Below the pieces are notes generated by a model, which was not told where the DNA came from, ran no database searches, and worked only from the letters and a program-made list of their open reading frames with translations. DNA of 47,264 nt from a virus: the IMG/VR virus record IMGVR_UViG_3300043408_000038, positions 1 to 47,264 of that record, one strand, 5' to 3'. How positions within the stretch are numbered: position 1 is the stretch's first letter; every line of letters starts with the position of its first letter. The translations under genes were made by a program, and so were the position numbers. This document shows positions 1 through 6,666 of the stretch, piece by piece.

Positions 1-202
1 GGTTTTCACCTGCATCTGAGCTATTGATAATGTCCATAACTCGTTGTAGAGGTGCTTGCTTTTGGTTAAGCATCTGCATTGCTTCTGCTGTCTGTGCGAC
101 ACTGCTACAAAATGCTTCCTTGCCTTGAGCAAAGGCATTTACAGTAGCTACAGAAATCAAGGTAGATACCAAGAGGTTTTTAATAAGTTTATTGAATTTC
201 AT
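1..202 (-). CDS. secreted small protein, C-terminus beyond window edge
   Basis: Starts MKFNKLIKNLLVSTL and continues ISVATVNAFAQGKEAF: a lysine-bearing n-region, a hydrophobic core and an AFA-Q signal-peptidase I type site around residue 26. It is therefore probably exported. An AAGGAG SD lies 7-8 nt before the ATG, with a TATAAT box further upstream. The mature part seen is helical and polar. No family is recognised, and the 3' end is outside the window. Confidence 0.7.
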   Translation of the reverse strand, partial: MKFNKLIKNLLVSTLISVATVNAFAQGKEAFCSSVAQTAEAMQMLNQKQAPLQRVMDIINSSDAGEN

Positions 203-233
203 TTTGTTTCTCCTTGTGTTGAGTTAAGGTTTG

Positions 234-239
234 ATTATA
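234..239 (-). promoter_or_regulatory. -10 box TATAAT for the signal-peptide gene
   Basis: TATAAT on the minus strand, about 32 nt before the start codon, followed by the recurring leader that ends ACACAAGGAG. No good -35 is visible. Confidence 0.5.
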
Positions 240-268
240 CAGCTTTTTAGGTTTAAAGACTAAAAGAC

Positions 269-553
269 TTAGAAATCTTTCCAACGTTCATAACTACGAA
301 TAGGACTGCGTTTATCTGTATGCTTGCTTTCATACCGAAAACCTGTACCGCCTTTTTTCCATGCTTCAATAAACAAAGCAGCATCACAATCTTCCTCAAG
401 GTATGCTGTCTTACCTTTGATGTAGCTATAAGCAGAAATCCTACCAAGCTCTTCGTTACTAAGGGTTTTTACCAAGTATTCAATAGGTACAGCAAGCCAA
501 GCATGTCCTGGGTCAGCGTAGAACTTAAAGACTCGTTGAGGATTGATTTTCAT
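269..553 (-). CDS. conserved phage protein of unknown function (94 aa)
   Basis: The start is set by the leader ACACAAGGAAACTAGC before ATG. The protein has a compact pattern (FYADPGHAWLAVP near the N-terminus, AYLEEDCDAALFIEAW in the middle, RSYERW at the end). I recognise this as a small conserved family seen in many unrelated phage genomes. Its function is not established. It has its own promoter and is probably expressed early. Confidence 0.75.
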   Translation of the reverse strand: MKINPQRVFKFYADPGHAWLAVPIEYLVKTLSNEELGRISAYSYIKGKTAYLEEDCDAALFIEAWKKGGTGFRYESKHTDKRSPIRSYERWKDF

Positions 554-587
554 GCTAGTTTCCTTGTGTTGGTGTTGATGAAAGTAT

Positions 588-593
588 TGTATA
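588..593 (-). promoter_or_regulatory. extended -10 promoter (TGC TATACA) for the 269-553 gene
   Basis: Minus strand reads TGCTATACAATAC, then ..CATCAACACCAACACAAGG..ATG. It belongs to the recurring promoter/leader module of this genome. The upstream block CCTGAATTTTG matches the one before the 793-963 and 1068-1487 genes. Confidence 0.5.
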
Positions 594-628
594 GCAAAAT
601 TCAGGTACTTCTGGTAATTTCTGTAAAA

Positions 629-781
629 TTATTTTAACTTTTCACAAGCAACTACAATATACCCAGAGCCACCAGCACAAGGTATGTAATACTTACCTAC
701 TTCAAATTCTACTGTTGTTACTTCAGTTACTTACATATCAGCAAGGAAACCGCAGGTAAACAGTTTAGTTACTTTGTACAT
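629..781 (-). pseudogene. small ORF broken by an in-frame TAA
   Basis: From ATG at 781 the frame reads MYKVTKLFTCGFLADM, then TAA (731-733), then continues open for 33 codons (VTEVTTVEFEVGKYY, then IPCAGGSGYIVVACEKLK) to a second TAA. Amino-acid composition is protein-like on both sides of the stop. A single C-to-T change (CAA to TAA) would explain it. It directly follows the 793-963 gene and has only a weak SD. The alternatives are two short peptides, a sequencing error or stop-codon readthrough. Confidence 0.5.
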
Positions 782-792
782 TTTGTTTCAGT

Positions 793-963
793 TTATTGGT
801 TATTGAATGAAGTTGCAATTTCAACTGCTTCTTTAGCAGTTCTTCCGAAATAAATGTGACCACTTTTACCTTGCACAGCCCAGTCATTTATACCAACTTC
901 AATCTGTTCCAGCAGACTCATGTCGTTGAAACTAGGGTTGTGAACTTCGTAAGCAGCTTTCAT
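793..963 (-). CDS. hypothetical protein (56 aa)
   Basis: I chose the MKAAYEVH start because GCGAGG lies 8 nt upstream and the promoter/leader module ends there. The longer 73-codon reading would start inside the promoter. The sequence is small and mixed alpha/beta (SGHIYFGRTAKEAVEIA). No family is recognised. Confidence 0.65.
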   Translation of the reverse strand: MKAAYEVHNPSFNDMSLLEQIEVGINDWAVQGKSGHIYFGRTAKEAVEIATSFNNQ

Positions 964-995
964 TTCGTTTACCTCGCTGTGTTGTTGATGACTGT

Positions 996-1001
996 AGTGT
1001 A
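996..1001 (-). promoter_or_regulatory. -10 box TACACT for the 793-963 gene
   Basis: Minus strand CTTGGATTTTGAGATACACT, followed by ACAGTCATC and an ACACAGCGAGG leader. It is nearly identical to the element upstream of the 1068-1487 gene. Confidence 0.5.
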
Positions 1002-1067
1002 TCTCAAAATCCAAGAGTTTTTACAAAACTATACAAAATTATTTAGTAACTTCGTAACCTCGGTTCC

Positions 1068-1487
1068 TTAGCCCTTGGTTACTTCGTAACCTCGGTTCCA
1101 ACGTCCAATATTTATACTGTTATGCCAACTGCACTCAAAGTAATCAGTCATTACATCAGAACTATCATAGTGCCCTTCTTTCATCAACTCATACACTTCC
1201 TCAAGGTATTCCAAGGCTTCAAAGCTAAAGCTGCGGCTAAGGTGATAGTGATTTACCTGCAAGTGCTTTGACTTGACTGCACCAGCAACACAAGCACCCG
1301 GTACACCATAAACAGATTGAACGTGCCATGAGTAGTTAGCAATAAAATCAATCTTACCAGAAGAAATAGTCAACGTAAGCGTACTGCTGTTGCTACCGCT
1401 GAAAGTAGACTTGATACCGTACTTCTTGTTGATCTCTTTCAACTTAATGGACTTAGCTTTTACTTCTTCTTTGGTGATGTATGCCAT
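1068..1487 (-). CDS. LPD29-like conserved phage protein (139 aa)
   Basis: Begins MAYITKEEVKAKSIKLKEI and contains a TLTISSGKIDFIANY strand segment. The C-terminus is YYD/N-type (HYDSSDVMTDYFECSW, SINIGRWNRGYEV). This arrangement resembles the large-polyvalent-protein-associated domain (LPD29-like) proteins common in coliphages; that assignment is from memory. An SD (CAGGAG) precedes the ATG. The function is unknown. Confidence 0.7.
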   Translation of the reverse strand: MAYITKEEVKAKSIKLKEINKKYGIKSTFSGSNSSTLTLTISSGKIDFIANYSWHVQSVYGVPGACVAGAVKSKHLQVNHYHLSRSFSFEALEYLEEVYELMKEGHYDSSDVMTDYFECSWHNSINIGRWNRGYEVTKG

Positions 1488-1521
1488 GTTAGAACTCCTG
1501 TGTGTTGGTGTCGATGCCTTA

Positions 1522-1527
1522 AGTATA
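1522..1527 (-). promoter_or_regulatory. -10 box TATACT for the 1068-1487 gene
   Basis: Minus strand CTTGAAATTTGAGATATACT, then TAAGGCATCGACACC and an ACACAGGAG SD. It is a member of the dispersed promoter/leader family. Confidence 0.5.
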
Positions 1528-1570
1528 TCTCAAATTTCAAGATATTTCATAAAACCTTATAAGATTTTTA

Positions 1571-1603
1571 CAAAATAAAAACCCCAGGATTTCTCCTAGG
1601 GTT
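1571..1603 (-). terminator. Rho-independent terminator
   Basis: On the minus strand AACCCTAGGA, a GAAA loop, then TCCTGGGGTT (10 bp with one G-U pair) followed by TTTTTATTTTG. It ends transcription of the upstream leftward genes (1646-1924 and beyond) just before the promoter of the 1068-1487 gene. Confidence 0.8.
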
Positions 1604-1645
1604 ACTACTTAAAAACCTCTCTATACCCTTGGTACTCTCAGTTTC

Positions 1646-1924
1646 TTACAGAAACTTCTCGGTATAGTCCATATTCATCCAAGCTGGTTTACCTTCAACA
1701 TCCACCCCAAGGCTATAGTCAATCCAGTAAGCGTAGTCACCTGCACTAAGTGCATTTTCTGCTACTTTATCCAAGGCTTCTATATCCTCGTAAGGGCTTA
1801 TAAAGAACCTCAGACCGTCTGATTCTCGCACAAGGTAGTACCCTCGGTAAGTACCCTTAAGCTGCTCTTCAAGGGCTTTCTCTTTGCTTCGTTTAGTAAA
1901 GTAACTTTTCCACTCACTTGACAT
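1646..1924 (-). CDS. hypothetical protein (92 aa)
   Basis: Perfect AAGGAG SD 6-7 nt before ATG. Charged N-terminal helix (WKSYFTKRSKEKALEEQLKG), then an aromatic-rich region (YRGYYLVRESDGLRFFI, GDYAYWIDYSLGVDV). No family recognised. It is the last gene before the terminator. Confidence 0.7.
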   Translation of the reverse strand: MSSEWKSYFTKRSKEKALEEQLKGTYRGYYLVRESDGLRFFISPYEDIEALDKVAENALSAGDYAYWIDYSLGVDVEGKPAWMNMDYTEKFL

Positions 1925-1963
1925 ATTAACTCCTTGGTTTAATTAACCTCAAACAGCACAGCC

Positions 1964-2407
1964 TTACAAGCTGCACTCAAACACAGCAACAACTCGTTTG
2001 TTAGCTTTGTTGTCGAATGTGTCAATGACCTCAGAGTTTACCACAGCCAAAGCATGATCTTTTGTAAGCAATACGTATTTCTTCTTTTTATCTGCTTTCT
2101 TTAGAAAAGTATTCAATGTCATACCTTGCTCTTGCTGTACGTATGAATACCAAGCCTTCAAATACCTCGCACCTCCTGCATCACCATGAATACTTACCAA
2201 GTTCAACCCAAAGGTTTTATATGCAGGGATAAGCATATCAAGTGTTGCACCTCGTTTGTCTTGTCTTCCGTGGTGCTTAAGCGCAGCGTGAGCCTTTGCG
2301 TAGCTGATACCTGTAGCATTAGCCAATGCTCGTACAGTGCAATCATCACTTTCATTCTCTTTGGTTGCACCTGTTGCACTGCTCTTGATGAATTGAATCT
2401 TACGCAT
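1964..2407 (-). CDS. papain/C39-like fold protein (147 aa)
   Basis: The N-terminal DDCTVRALANATGISYAKAH segment resembles the Cys-containing helix of cysteine-peptidase-like phage proteins. KYVLLTKDHALAVVNSEVID would supply a His, and DTFDNK an Asp. This C, H, D order suggests a papain-like fold. Activity is unproven, and the family is usually annotated only as conserved phage protein. SD AGAGG; own promoter. Confidence 0.65.
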   Translation of the reverse strand: MRKIQFIKSSATGATKENESDDCTVRALANATGISYAKAHAALKHHGRQDKRGATLDMLIPAYKTFGLNLVSIHGDAGGARYLKAWYSYVQQEQGMTLNTFLKKADKKKKYVLLTKDHALAVVNSEVIDTFDNKANKRVVAVFECSL

Positions 2408-2442
2408 ATAAACCTCTTGGTTGGTTGGTTGCTGAAGGTTTG

Positions 2443-2448
2443 ATTATA
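2443..2448 (-). promoter_or_regulatory. -10 box TATAAT for the 1964-2407 gene
   Basis: Minus strand GGTATATAATC, 36 nt before the start codon. It shares the TATAATCAAACCTT string with the promoter at 234-239. Confidence 0.5.
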
Positions 2449-2459
2449 TACCTAAAACC

Positions 2460-2612
2460 TCAGTCTTCCCAAAGCTCGTGGGAATAATCATAACTTTTCT
2501 TCTTGTTCTTATGCTTACCAGCACCTGTCTTGTTGTTAATCAAAATCTGAATACGTTGCTTCTTGCGAAGTTTCTTCAAGTCGATTTCAATTTTAAGGGC
2601 TTTGTCTTTCAT
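2460..2612 (-). CDS. very basic small protein (50 aa)
   Basis: MKDKALKIEIDLKKLRKK, then a KHKNKKKSYDYS stretch, ending ELWED. SD AAAGG before ATG. Roughly one third of residues are Lys/Arg, so nucleic-acid or ribosome binding is possible but not shown. It ends just upstream of the promoter at 2443-2448. Confidence 0.65.
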   Translation of the reverse strand: MKDKALKIEIDLKKLRKKQRIQILINNKTGAGKHKNKKKSYDYSHELWED

Positions 2613-2630
2613 GGTAATCCTTTGTTGGTC

Positions 2631-2870
2631 TCACTTAATTCCAAAATGTTTTTTCAATACGCTCTTAAACAGTTCTGTATCTTCAGCAGAAATGTTATTC
2701 GATGCTTTGTATCCAACTTGGTCTACTTGGTTAATACATTCTTTCACAATCAACTCTGCTAATTTCTTTTGAATTAGTTCTGCGCGGTCAGACTCATCTG
2801 GAAGATATTCGTAATCGTGTTCTATTAGATTGCGAGCCTGCTCAGCAAGTTCTTTAATTCGTTCATTCAT
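2631..2870 (-). CDS. conserved small phage protein (79 aa)
   Basis: MNERIKELAEQARNLIE and KLAELIVKECINQ are hallmarks of a widespread small phage family of unknown function, ending in a KKHFGIK-type tail. It is translationally close to the 2880-3164 gene, whose stop overlaps its GAGG SD region. Confidence 0.8.
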   Translation of the reverse strand: MNERIKELAEQARNLIEHDYEYLPDESDRAELIQKKLAELIVKECINQVDQVGYKASNNISAEDTELFKSVLKKHFGIK

Positions 2871-2879
2871 AATAGCGCC

Positions 2880-3164
2880 TCAAACAGCAACAGCTTCAAC
2901 ACCAGCAGAGCGAACCGAAAGGATTGTATCTCGGTTGATACTGCGGTAAGCACCTTTCTGTGTATCAAAGATAGTAATGTACTTATCTTCTGGTACTGTC
3001 TTCTTACCACCTTTGAGGTGCGAAGTTACACCAAGGCGACCTACTAGGTTACGGATGCTACCGTCCTTCTTTACGAAGCTAACCGACACGAACCGTCCGT
3101 TGCTTTGCTCGATAATACCAGCGAGAACTTTAGAACCAGAAGCATTGTTTTGAATATCAGTCAT
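2880..3164 (-). CDS. SH3-like beta-barrel small protein (94 aa)
   Basis: I chose MTDIQNNASGSKVL because of the AAAGGAAAC SD and promoter leader; the longer upstream reading crosses that promoter. FVSVSFVKKDGSIRNLVGRLGV, then DKYITIFDTQKGAYRSIN is a pattern I know from phage proteins annotated as SH3 beta-barrel fold-containing. The role is unknown; such barrels often bind nucleic acid or partner proteins. Confidence 0.75.
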   Translation of the reverse strand: MTDIQNNASGSKVLAGIIEQSNGRFVSVSFVKKDGSIRNLVGRLGVTSHLKGGKKTVPEDKYITIFDTQKGAYRSINRDTILSVRSAGVEAVAV

Positions 3165-3199
3165 GATGTTTCCTTTCGGTTGGTTGTTGGTGAGGTTTA

Positions 3200-3205
3200 A
3201 GTATA
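3200..3205 (-). promoter_or_regulatory. -10 box TATACT for the SH3-barrel gene
   Basis: Minus strand CTTGTATACTTAAACC, 36 nt before the start. It lies within the 3' end of the 3244-3654 transcription unit spacing and has an AT-rich upstream region. Confidence 0.5.
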
Positions 3206-3243
3206 CAAGATTTTTGAGATATTTTACGAAATTGCTTAGAAAT

Positions 3244-3654
3244 TTACCAGAATTTATACCAAGGTTTTTGTACAACTTCTGACTCTGATAGCCTGATGCG
3301 TTTTGGTTGTTCACCAACACAACGACGCATGGTATGCAGCTTGTGAGCAGTCCCAAGAATGCTCAAATCTATAGGTTTTTGTTCATGCAAAGGTAGGTGT
3401 TCATCAGCATACCATATTACCTTCACAATATGATAAGGAAGTTCCGTAGGGGATTCAAGTACAGTGAAACCTCGCGTAACAAGTTCTGGAATAGTCTGCC
3501 GCCGAGTCTGCATTTGCTCAACTGTAAATTCAATACTGTACCTACCTTGTGCCGCTGCTTCTTTTATGCAATTTTCAATATCCAGTAGGTCACTCTTGAT
3601 TCGGTTATATTTACCTTCTTCCGACAAGACACTGATTTCTTTAGCGTTAATCAT
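3244..3654 (-). CDS. hypothetical protein (136 aa)
   Basis: SD GAAGGAAACC before ATG. N-terminal helical region (IKSDLLDIENCIKEAA), a central EQMQTRRQTIPELVTRGF motif and a beta-rich segment (YHIVKVIWYADEHLP). No family recognised. A promoter and an inverted repeat lie immediately upstream, so this gene may be specifically controlled. Confidence 0.7.
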   Translation of the reverse strand: MINAKEISVLSEEGKYNRIKSDLLDIENCIKEAAAQGRYSIEFTVEQMQTRRQTIPELVTRGFTVLESPTELPYHIVKVIWYADEHLPLHEQKPIDLSILGTAHKLHTMRRCVGEQPKRIRLSESEVVQKPWYKFW

Positions 3655-3684
3655 TTGGTTTCCTTCGTTTGTTGCAATACCTGT

Positions 3685-3690
3685 AGTATA
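3685..3690 (-). promoter_or_regulatory. -10 box TATACT for the 3244-3654 gene
   Basis: Minus strand GGATATACTACAGG, followed by a GAAGGAAACC SD 30 nt on. The -35 position falls inside the inverted repeat at 3696-3725. Confidence 0.5.
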
Positions 3691-3695
3691 TCCGA

Positions 3696-3725
3696 TTTAC
3701 AGATAGTTTTACGATTATCTGTAAA
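3696..3725 (-). promoter_or_regulatory. candidate operator: 10-bp perfect inverted repeat
   Basis: TTTACAGATA and TATCTGTAAA separated by 10 nt, centred on the expected -35 region of the promoter at 3685-3690. There is no U-run on the minus strand, so it is not a terminator for leftward genes. Binding by a repressor or activator is inference. Confidence 0.4.
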
Positions 3726-3730
3726 ATTTT

Positions 3731-3925
3731 TTAGTCTTTCACAAAACCTTTTGCTGTGCTTATGTTGTACATACCAAGTACACAGCTTTTGTCTGGCTTG
3801 TAAGCAACCCATTCACTTGTTGGGTACTCACCAAGCATTGTGCGCCTGAATATAACCAGTGGATGAGCTTTGATTATAGCTCGTTTCCATTCTTCAGCAT
3901 CAGCAAAAGTTCGTGTATTATACAT
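3731..3925 (-). CDS. hypothetical protein (64 aa)
   Basis: MYNTRTFADAEEWKRAIIK has a plausible helical N-terminus. No convincing SD, unlike the neighbours, so start and expression are less certain. No family recognised. Confidence 0.5.
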   Translation of the reverse strand: MYNTRTFADAEEWKRAIIKAHPLVIFRRTMLGEYPTSEWVAYKPDKSCVLGMYNISTAKGFVKD

Positions 3926-3986
3926 AAGTAGAGTGATGTGTAAGTTGTTGATTTATAAGAATATTGTACCTGAAAAAATGCGTAAA

Positions 3987-4586
3987 TTACCCTCTGTCTT
4001 TACTTTTCTTAGCATAAAATGCATGATCTTTGTACTGCTGTACTTTCTGCATGGTCTTAATCCATCTGTTCTTTATACCTGTCTTGGCATACCACAGTAC
4101 ATCCCTAGGCATGGAAGGCTTTAAATCGTCTTTAGAGGCTTTTTCAGCAATAAGCAATGCCTGCATATATGCTTCATACTCCGAGGGCTTGTAGGGGATT
4201 CTAGTGCTTCCTACAGGTATATTCCAATCGTTTCTATAGCTGAATTGCTTGTCCTGCTTGACTACTTCACAAGCTGAATCAGGGTACAACCCTGACTTTG
4301 TTCTGTTGTTTATAACCTCAGCTACTTTGTGCATACCAGCATACCCTTGGTTTCTACTTTCGTACCATATAGCCTCAAGGTAGCAATCCTTCTCTGATAG
4401 TCCTACAGGTTTGACTTCTCCTGTTAGTTCTTTTGTTGACCTAGGTTCATAGACTGCTTGCACTGCTAGCAACGCAATCACCATACAAGTTGCTACAAAC
4501 CAGAAGTAAAGCAAATAGCTAAGGTATCGCCTGATACCTATTTCTTTAATCTTCTGTATCAGGCTTTGATTCAAGGTATTTGTCAT
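3987..4586 (-). CDS. SleB-type cell-wall hydrolase, membrane-anchored endolysin
   Basis: About 199 aa from the first ATG. A hydrophobic segment near residues 25-45 (LSYLLYFWFVATCMVIALLAVQAV by parts) is a signal-anchor or SAR-like helix. After it comes the Hydrolase_2/SleB core: DCYLEAIWYESRNQGYAG (catalytic Glu region), HKVAEVINNRT, YPDSACEVV, FSYRND, and a terminal DHAFYAKK. The family cleaves the glycan strands of peptidoglycan. The gene lies far from the holin/M15 cassette at 34 kb, among early genes. The start overlaps the upstream 55-aa gene, and the SD is weak. Confidence 0.85.
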   Translation of the reverse strand: MTNTLNQSLIQKIKEIGIRRYLSYLLYFWFVATCMVIALLAVQAVYEPRSTKELTGEVKPVGLSEKDCYLEAIWYESRNQGYAGMHKVAEVINNRTKSGLYPDSACEVVKQDKQFSYRNDWNIPVGSTRIPYKPSEYEAYMQALLIAEKASKDDLKPSMPRDVLWYAKTGIKNRWIKTMQKVQQYKDHAFYAKKSKDRG

Positions 4587-4713
4587 AAGCAATGTCAATT
4601 TCTTCTAGTTTAACTGTAAGTTTATCTCGTGTTTGTTTATCAGCATTGTACCAGAGGTTGCTGATAGTATGCATCATTTGTTCGATCAGTTTGTCTTTCT
4701 CTTGTTCGGTCAT
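4546..4713 (-). CDS. small acidic helical protein (55 aa)
   Basis: MTEQEKDKLIEQMMHTISN, ending ESKPDTED. The start is fixed by the AAAGGGAATGAA SD and by ATGA overlap with the stop of the 4710-5024 gene. No family recognised; probably a single long helix plus loop. It overlaps the start of the SleB gene. Confidence 0.65.
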   Translation of the reverse strand: MTEQEKDKLIEQMMHTISNLWYNADKQTRDKLTVKLEEIDIAYDKYLESKPDTED

Positions 4714-5024
4714 TTCATTCCCTTTCCAATTTCTGCTGCTGCACGGACGATGGCTCGGCGGGTGGCGGCGCAGCGGTCGCCCTTGTGCCACTCAAATAGC
4801 TGGTAGTTCTGCACTTCCAAGCCATTTGCCCAGACACTCTCCACCTGAAGCTCAATGTCGATTCCCAACTTCACCGCCAGCTGAAGCGCGTCTCCGTCGT
4901 CTTCAAGTGGGTTCCAGTCTTTGAATTGATTGTCTTTGACGTACATGAAAGCTGGCCCCATCCACCCACATTCAGGCAACTCAGCCGCTTTAGCAGCCAG
5001 TTCAAGTAATTCACGGTCGGTCAT
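4710..5024 (-). CDS. RELLELAAKAA-type phage protein (104 aa)
   Basis: MTDRELLELAAKAAELPECG is a common N-terminus of small phage/prophage proteins. The body is acidic (WNPLEDDGDALQLAVKLG), and it ends RRAIVRAAAEIGKGMK. It is visibly GC-richer than its neighbours, suggesting acquisition from another genome. SD AAGGAG. The short gene at 5360-5488 carries the same N-terminus. Confidence 0.75.
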   Translation of the reverse strand: MTDRELLELAAKAAELPECGWMGPAFMYVKDNQFKDWNPLEDDGDALQLAVKLGIDIELQVESVWANGLEVQNYQLFEWHKGDRCAATRRAIVRAAAEIGKGMK

Positions 5025-5042
5025 TTTAACTCCTTGTGTTCG

Positions 5043-5363
5043 TTAAAAAGCAATATCATCGTCCCAACAATCAGGAGCAACAAATTGTTTTGTCTCAGGT
5101 GCTACATAATCAGGATTGGAAAAATTATTAAAAACATCTTGATAGTCTCCACGCAAACGGTCTTGGTTCTGTGTGAGTATACTGTAGCGTGTTAGGTCAG
5201 AAAAGTGACCTGTAGGAGCACCATACACAGTAATGTATCCATTCTGGAATTTACCATTCCATGCCCCATTAATGACATAGAAGTTAAAGCTGTCTTTATT
5301 ATCCAGATTGTCTACTTCCACCAACAATGATGGGCGACCTTCCACACCAAGCATTGCCCTCAT
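5043..5363 (-). CDS. hypothetical protein (106 aa)
   Basis: Start MRAMLGVEGRPS is chosen because its ATG overlaps the TGA of the 5360-5488 gene (ATGA), implying translational coupling. The protein is mixed beta/acidic: SLLVEVDNLDNKDSFNFYV, GYITVYGAPTGHF, ending CWDDDIAF. No family recognised. Confidence 0.65.
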   Translation of the reverse strand: MRAMLGVEGRPSLLVEVDNLDNKDSFNFYVINGAWNGKFQNGYITVYGAPTGHFSDLTRYSILTQNQDRLRGDYQDVFNNFSNPDYVAPETKQFVAPDCWDDDIAF

Positions 5364-5488
5364 TTTGCCCTCACACAACGGAAGTTCTCTACCTTCAACC
5401 CAAGTGATCCGTCGTATCCTTCGGCTGGTTTGATGTAGCCCATCCCAGCCGCTTTAGCAGCTAGTTCAAGTAGTTCACGGTCGTTCAT
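5360..5488 (-). CDS. short RELLELAAKAA-type protein (42 aa)
   Basis: MNDRELLELAAKAAGMGYI, then KPAEGYDGSLGLKVENF. It shares its first 14 residues almost exactly with the 4710-5024 protein, but the rest is different and truncated. AAGGAG SD and a TATAAT promoter precede it. It could be a remnant of a full-length family member or a leader peptide that drives the coupled downstream gene. Confidence 0.65.
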   Translation of the reverse strand: MNDRELLELAAKAAGMGYIKPAEGYDGSLGLKVENFRCVRAK

Positions 5489-5524
5489 TCTAACTCCTTG
5501 TGTTGATAACTTGTAATGTTAAGT

Positions 5525-5530
5525 ATTATA
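5525..5530 (-). promoter_or_regulatory. -10 box TATAAT for the 5360-5488/5043-5363 pair
   Basis: Minus strand GTCTATAATACTTAAC with an ACACAAGGAG SD about 25 nt further on. A member of the recurrent leader family. Confidence 0.55.
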
Positions 5531-5585
5531 GACAAATTACGCTACTAATGTCTATAATAGTAAACTTATACTATAAATTCAAAGG

Positions 5586-5780
5586 TCATTTCTTTACCTT
5601 TTCATTTTGCTTTAGATACCATTTGCGATATTCAATAAATGTTTTCCAACCCCCATAGCTATCTAAAACCATGTGAGATACTCGATTAGATACTTTGCAC
5701 AAAAGAATAATGAGTAAAAGAATTGCAGACCATGATGTTAGATACATCACAACTTTCCCGATATATTCAACAAAGGTCAT
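5586..5780 (-). CDS. small single-pass membrane protein (64 aa)
   Basis: One hydrophobic helix (YLTSWSAILLLIILLCKV by parts, residues about 13-30) followed by a basic aromatic tail rich in K, Y and W. ATGA overlap with the upstream gene and an AAAGGAG SD. Possibly an inner-membrane effector; nothing more specific can be said. Confidence 0.65.
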   Translation of the reverse strand: MTFVEYIGKVVMYLTSWSAILLLIILLCKVSNRVSHMVLDSYGGWKTFIEYRKWYLKQNEKVKK

Positions 5781-6046
5781 TTCTTTACTCCTTTTACACC
5801 CAGCACCTCACTCACAAAACCCATGTGCGTGTAATACTCAAGTTGCTTACGTCGTTGATTGTACAGCATAAGCATAGCATCTACAACTTTCTGAGGAAAA
5901 CCTTGCCGGGTGTTTTCCCTGGTATCTTGCAGCATGTAGTTCATCCACAAGGCTAGGATTTCGTCATCTTTCCAGTAAGCTGTGACGATATTATAGAGGT
6001 TTTTATAAGGTTTAAATACCTCTAGGTATTCTTCTAAGGTTTGCAT
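5777..6046 (-). CDS. hypothetical helical protein (89 aa)
   Basis: Start MQTLEEYLEVFKPYKNLYN is chosen for the AAGGAATAAA SD. The longer in-frame reading would run through the neighbouring gene. Predominantly helical with many aromatic residues. Coupled to the membrane protein downstream by a 4-bp overlap. Confidence 0.65.
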   Translation of the reverse strand: MQTLEEYLEVFKPYKNLYNIVTAYWKDDEILALWMNYMLQDTRENTRQGFPQKVVDAMLMLYNQRRKQLEYYTHMGFVSEVLGVKGVKK

Positions 6047-6047
6047 T

Positions 6048-6347
6048 TTATTCCTTAATGCTATTTGATGTGTTGTTCCTTGCACGGATAGCTTTTCGAT
6101 CAGCTTCATAGGCATCAAACGCTGCTTCAATTTCCCAAGGGCAGTCACCGTTTCGAATAGCTTGCTCAACTGCAAAAATAATTCCAACAGTAGATGGCTC
6201 TTTCTCTACATCGACAGCGCAAGCCTCTCGCTCGGCTGCTGCAACAAGGGTGGCGAAGCGTTGAAGCTCTGCGAAATCCTTCTCTGAAACCGGCGTCAGG
6301 TATTCTCCCGCCTCCCGCGCCATTTGAATGATTTCTTCGTGTGTCAT
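6048..6347 (-). CDS. LVAAAEREAC-motif phage protein (99 aa)
   Basis: MTHEEIIQMAREAGEYL, then FATLVAAAEREACAVDVEKE: a motif typical of small accessory proteins in proteobacterial phages. The 16183-16491 protein on the opposite genome arm has the same FAELVAAAEREACA block. GC-richer than the surroundings. SD AAGGAG. Function unknown. Confidence 0.75.
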   Translation of the reverse strand: MTHEEIIQMAREAGEYLTPVSEKDFAELQRFATLVAAAEREACAVDVEKEPSTVGIIFAVEQAIRNGDCPWEIEAAFDAYEADRKAIRARNNTSNSIKE

Positions 6348-6361
6348 CTTCTACTCCTTGT

Positions 6362-6526
6362 TTAACTATTAGTCCTGACTTGCTCTACCACAGCCAATAG
6401 ATTGTTTTGAATCTCAGGGCTTGACCATTGCAGATTATACACTTCTTTTTGTTCTTTACCAAGGTATCTTGCAATATAGTCCCCTTGTATAAGACAAAGT
6501 TGAATATCTTGAATAACTTGAGGCAT
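6362..6526 (-). CDS. hypothetical protein (54 aa)
   Basis: MPQVIQDIQLCLIQGDYIA, then ARYLGKEQKEVYNLQW. The ATG overlaps the preceding stop codon as TAATG, so translation is probably coupled. No family recognised. Confidence 0.6.
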   Translation of the reverse strand: MPQVIQDIQLCLIQGDYIARYLGKEQKEVYNLQWSSPEIQNNLLAVVEQVRTNS

Positions 6527-6666
6527 TAAAACAACCCTTCTTCAATATCTGACAAGTCATGCTTGGTAGGTTTGAACTTCTGCTCAAGCAAGGCTTTGCT
6601 TTCTGCTGTTCTTTCACTGTTAACAACAGGGAAAGGCCAGTTTGTAGGTTTATTGTCAGGTTTCAT
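6526..6666 (-). CDS. hypothetical protein (46 aa)
   Basis: MKPDNKPTNWPFPVVNSERT, then HDLSDIEEGLF. Start overlaps the upstream stop as ATGA; its own stop overlaps the next start as TAATG. Probably disordered; no family recognised. Confidence 0.6.
   Translation of the reverse strand: MKPDNKPTNWPFPVVNSERTAESKALLEQKFKPTKHDLSDIEEGLF

Noticed and set aside
5360-5488. Frameshift joining the 42-aa RELLELAAKAA gene with the 5043-5363 gene
   Set aside because: The ATGA junction and good start context suggest coupled separate genes, and the downstream sequence does not resemble the remainder of the longer family member at 4710-5024.
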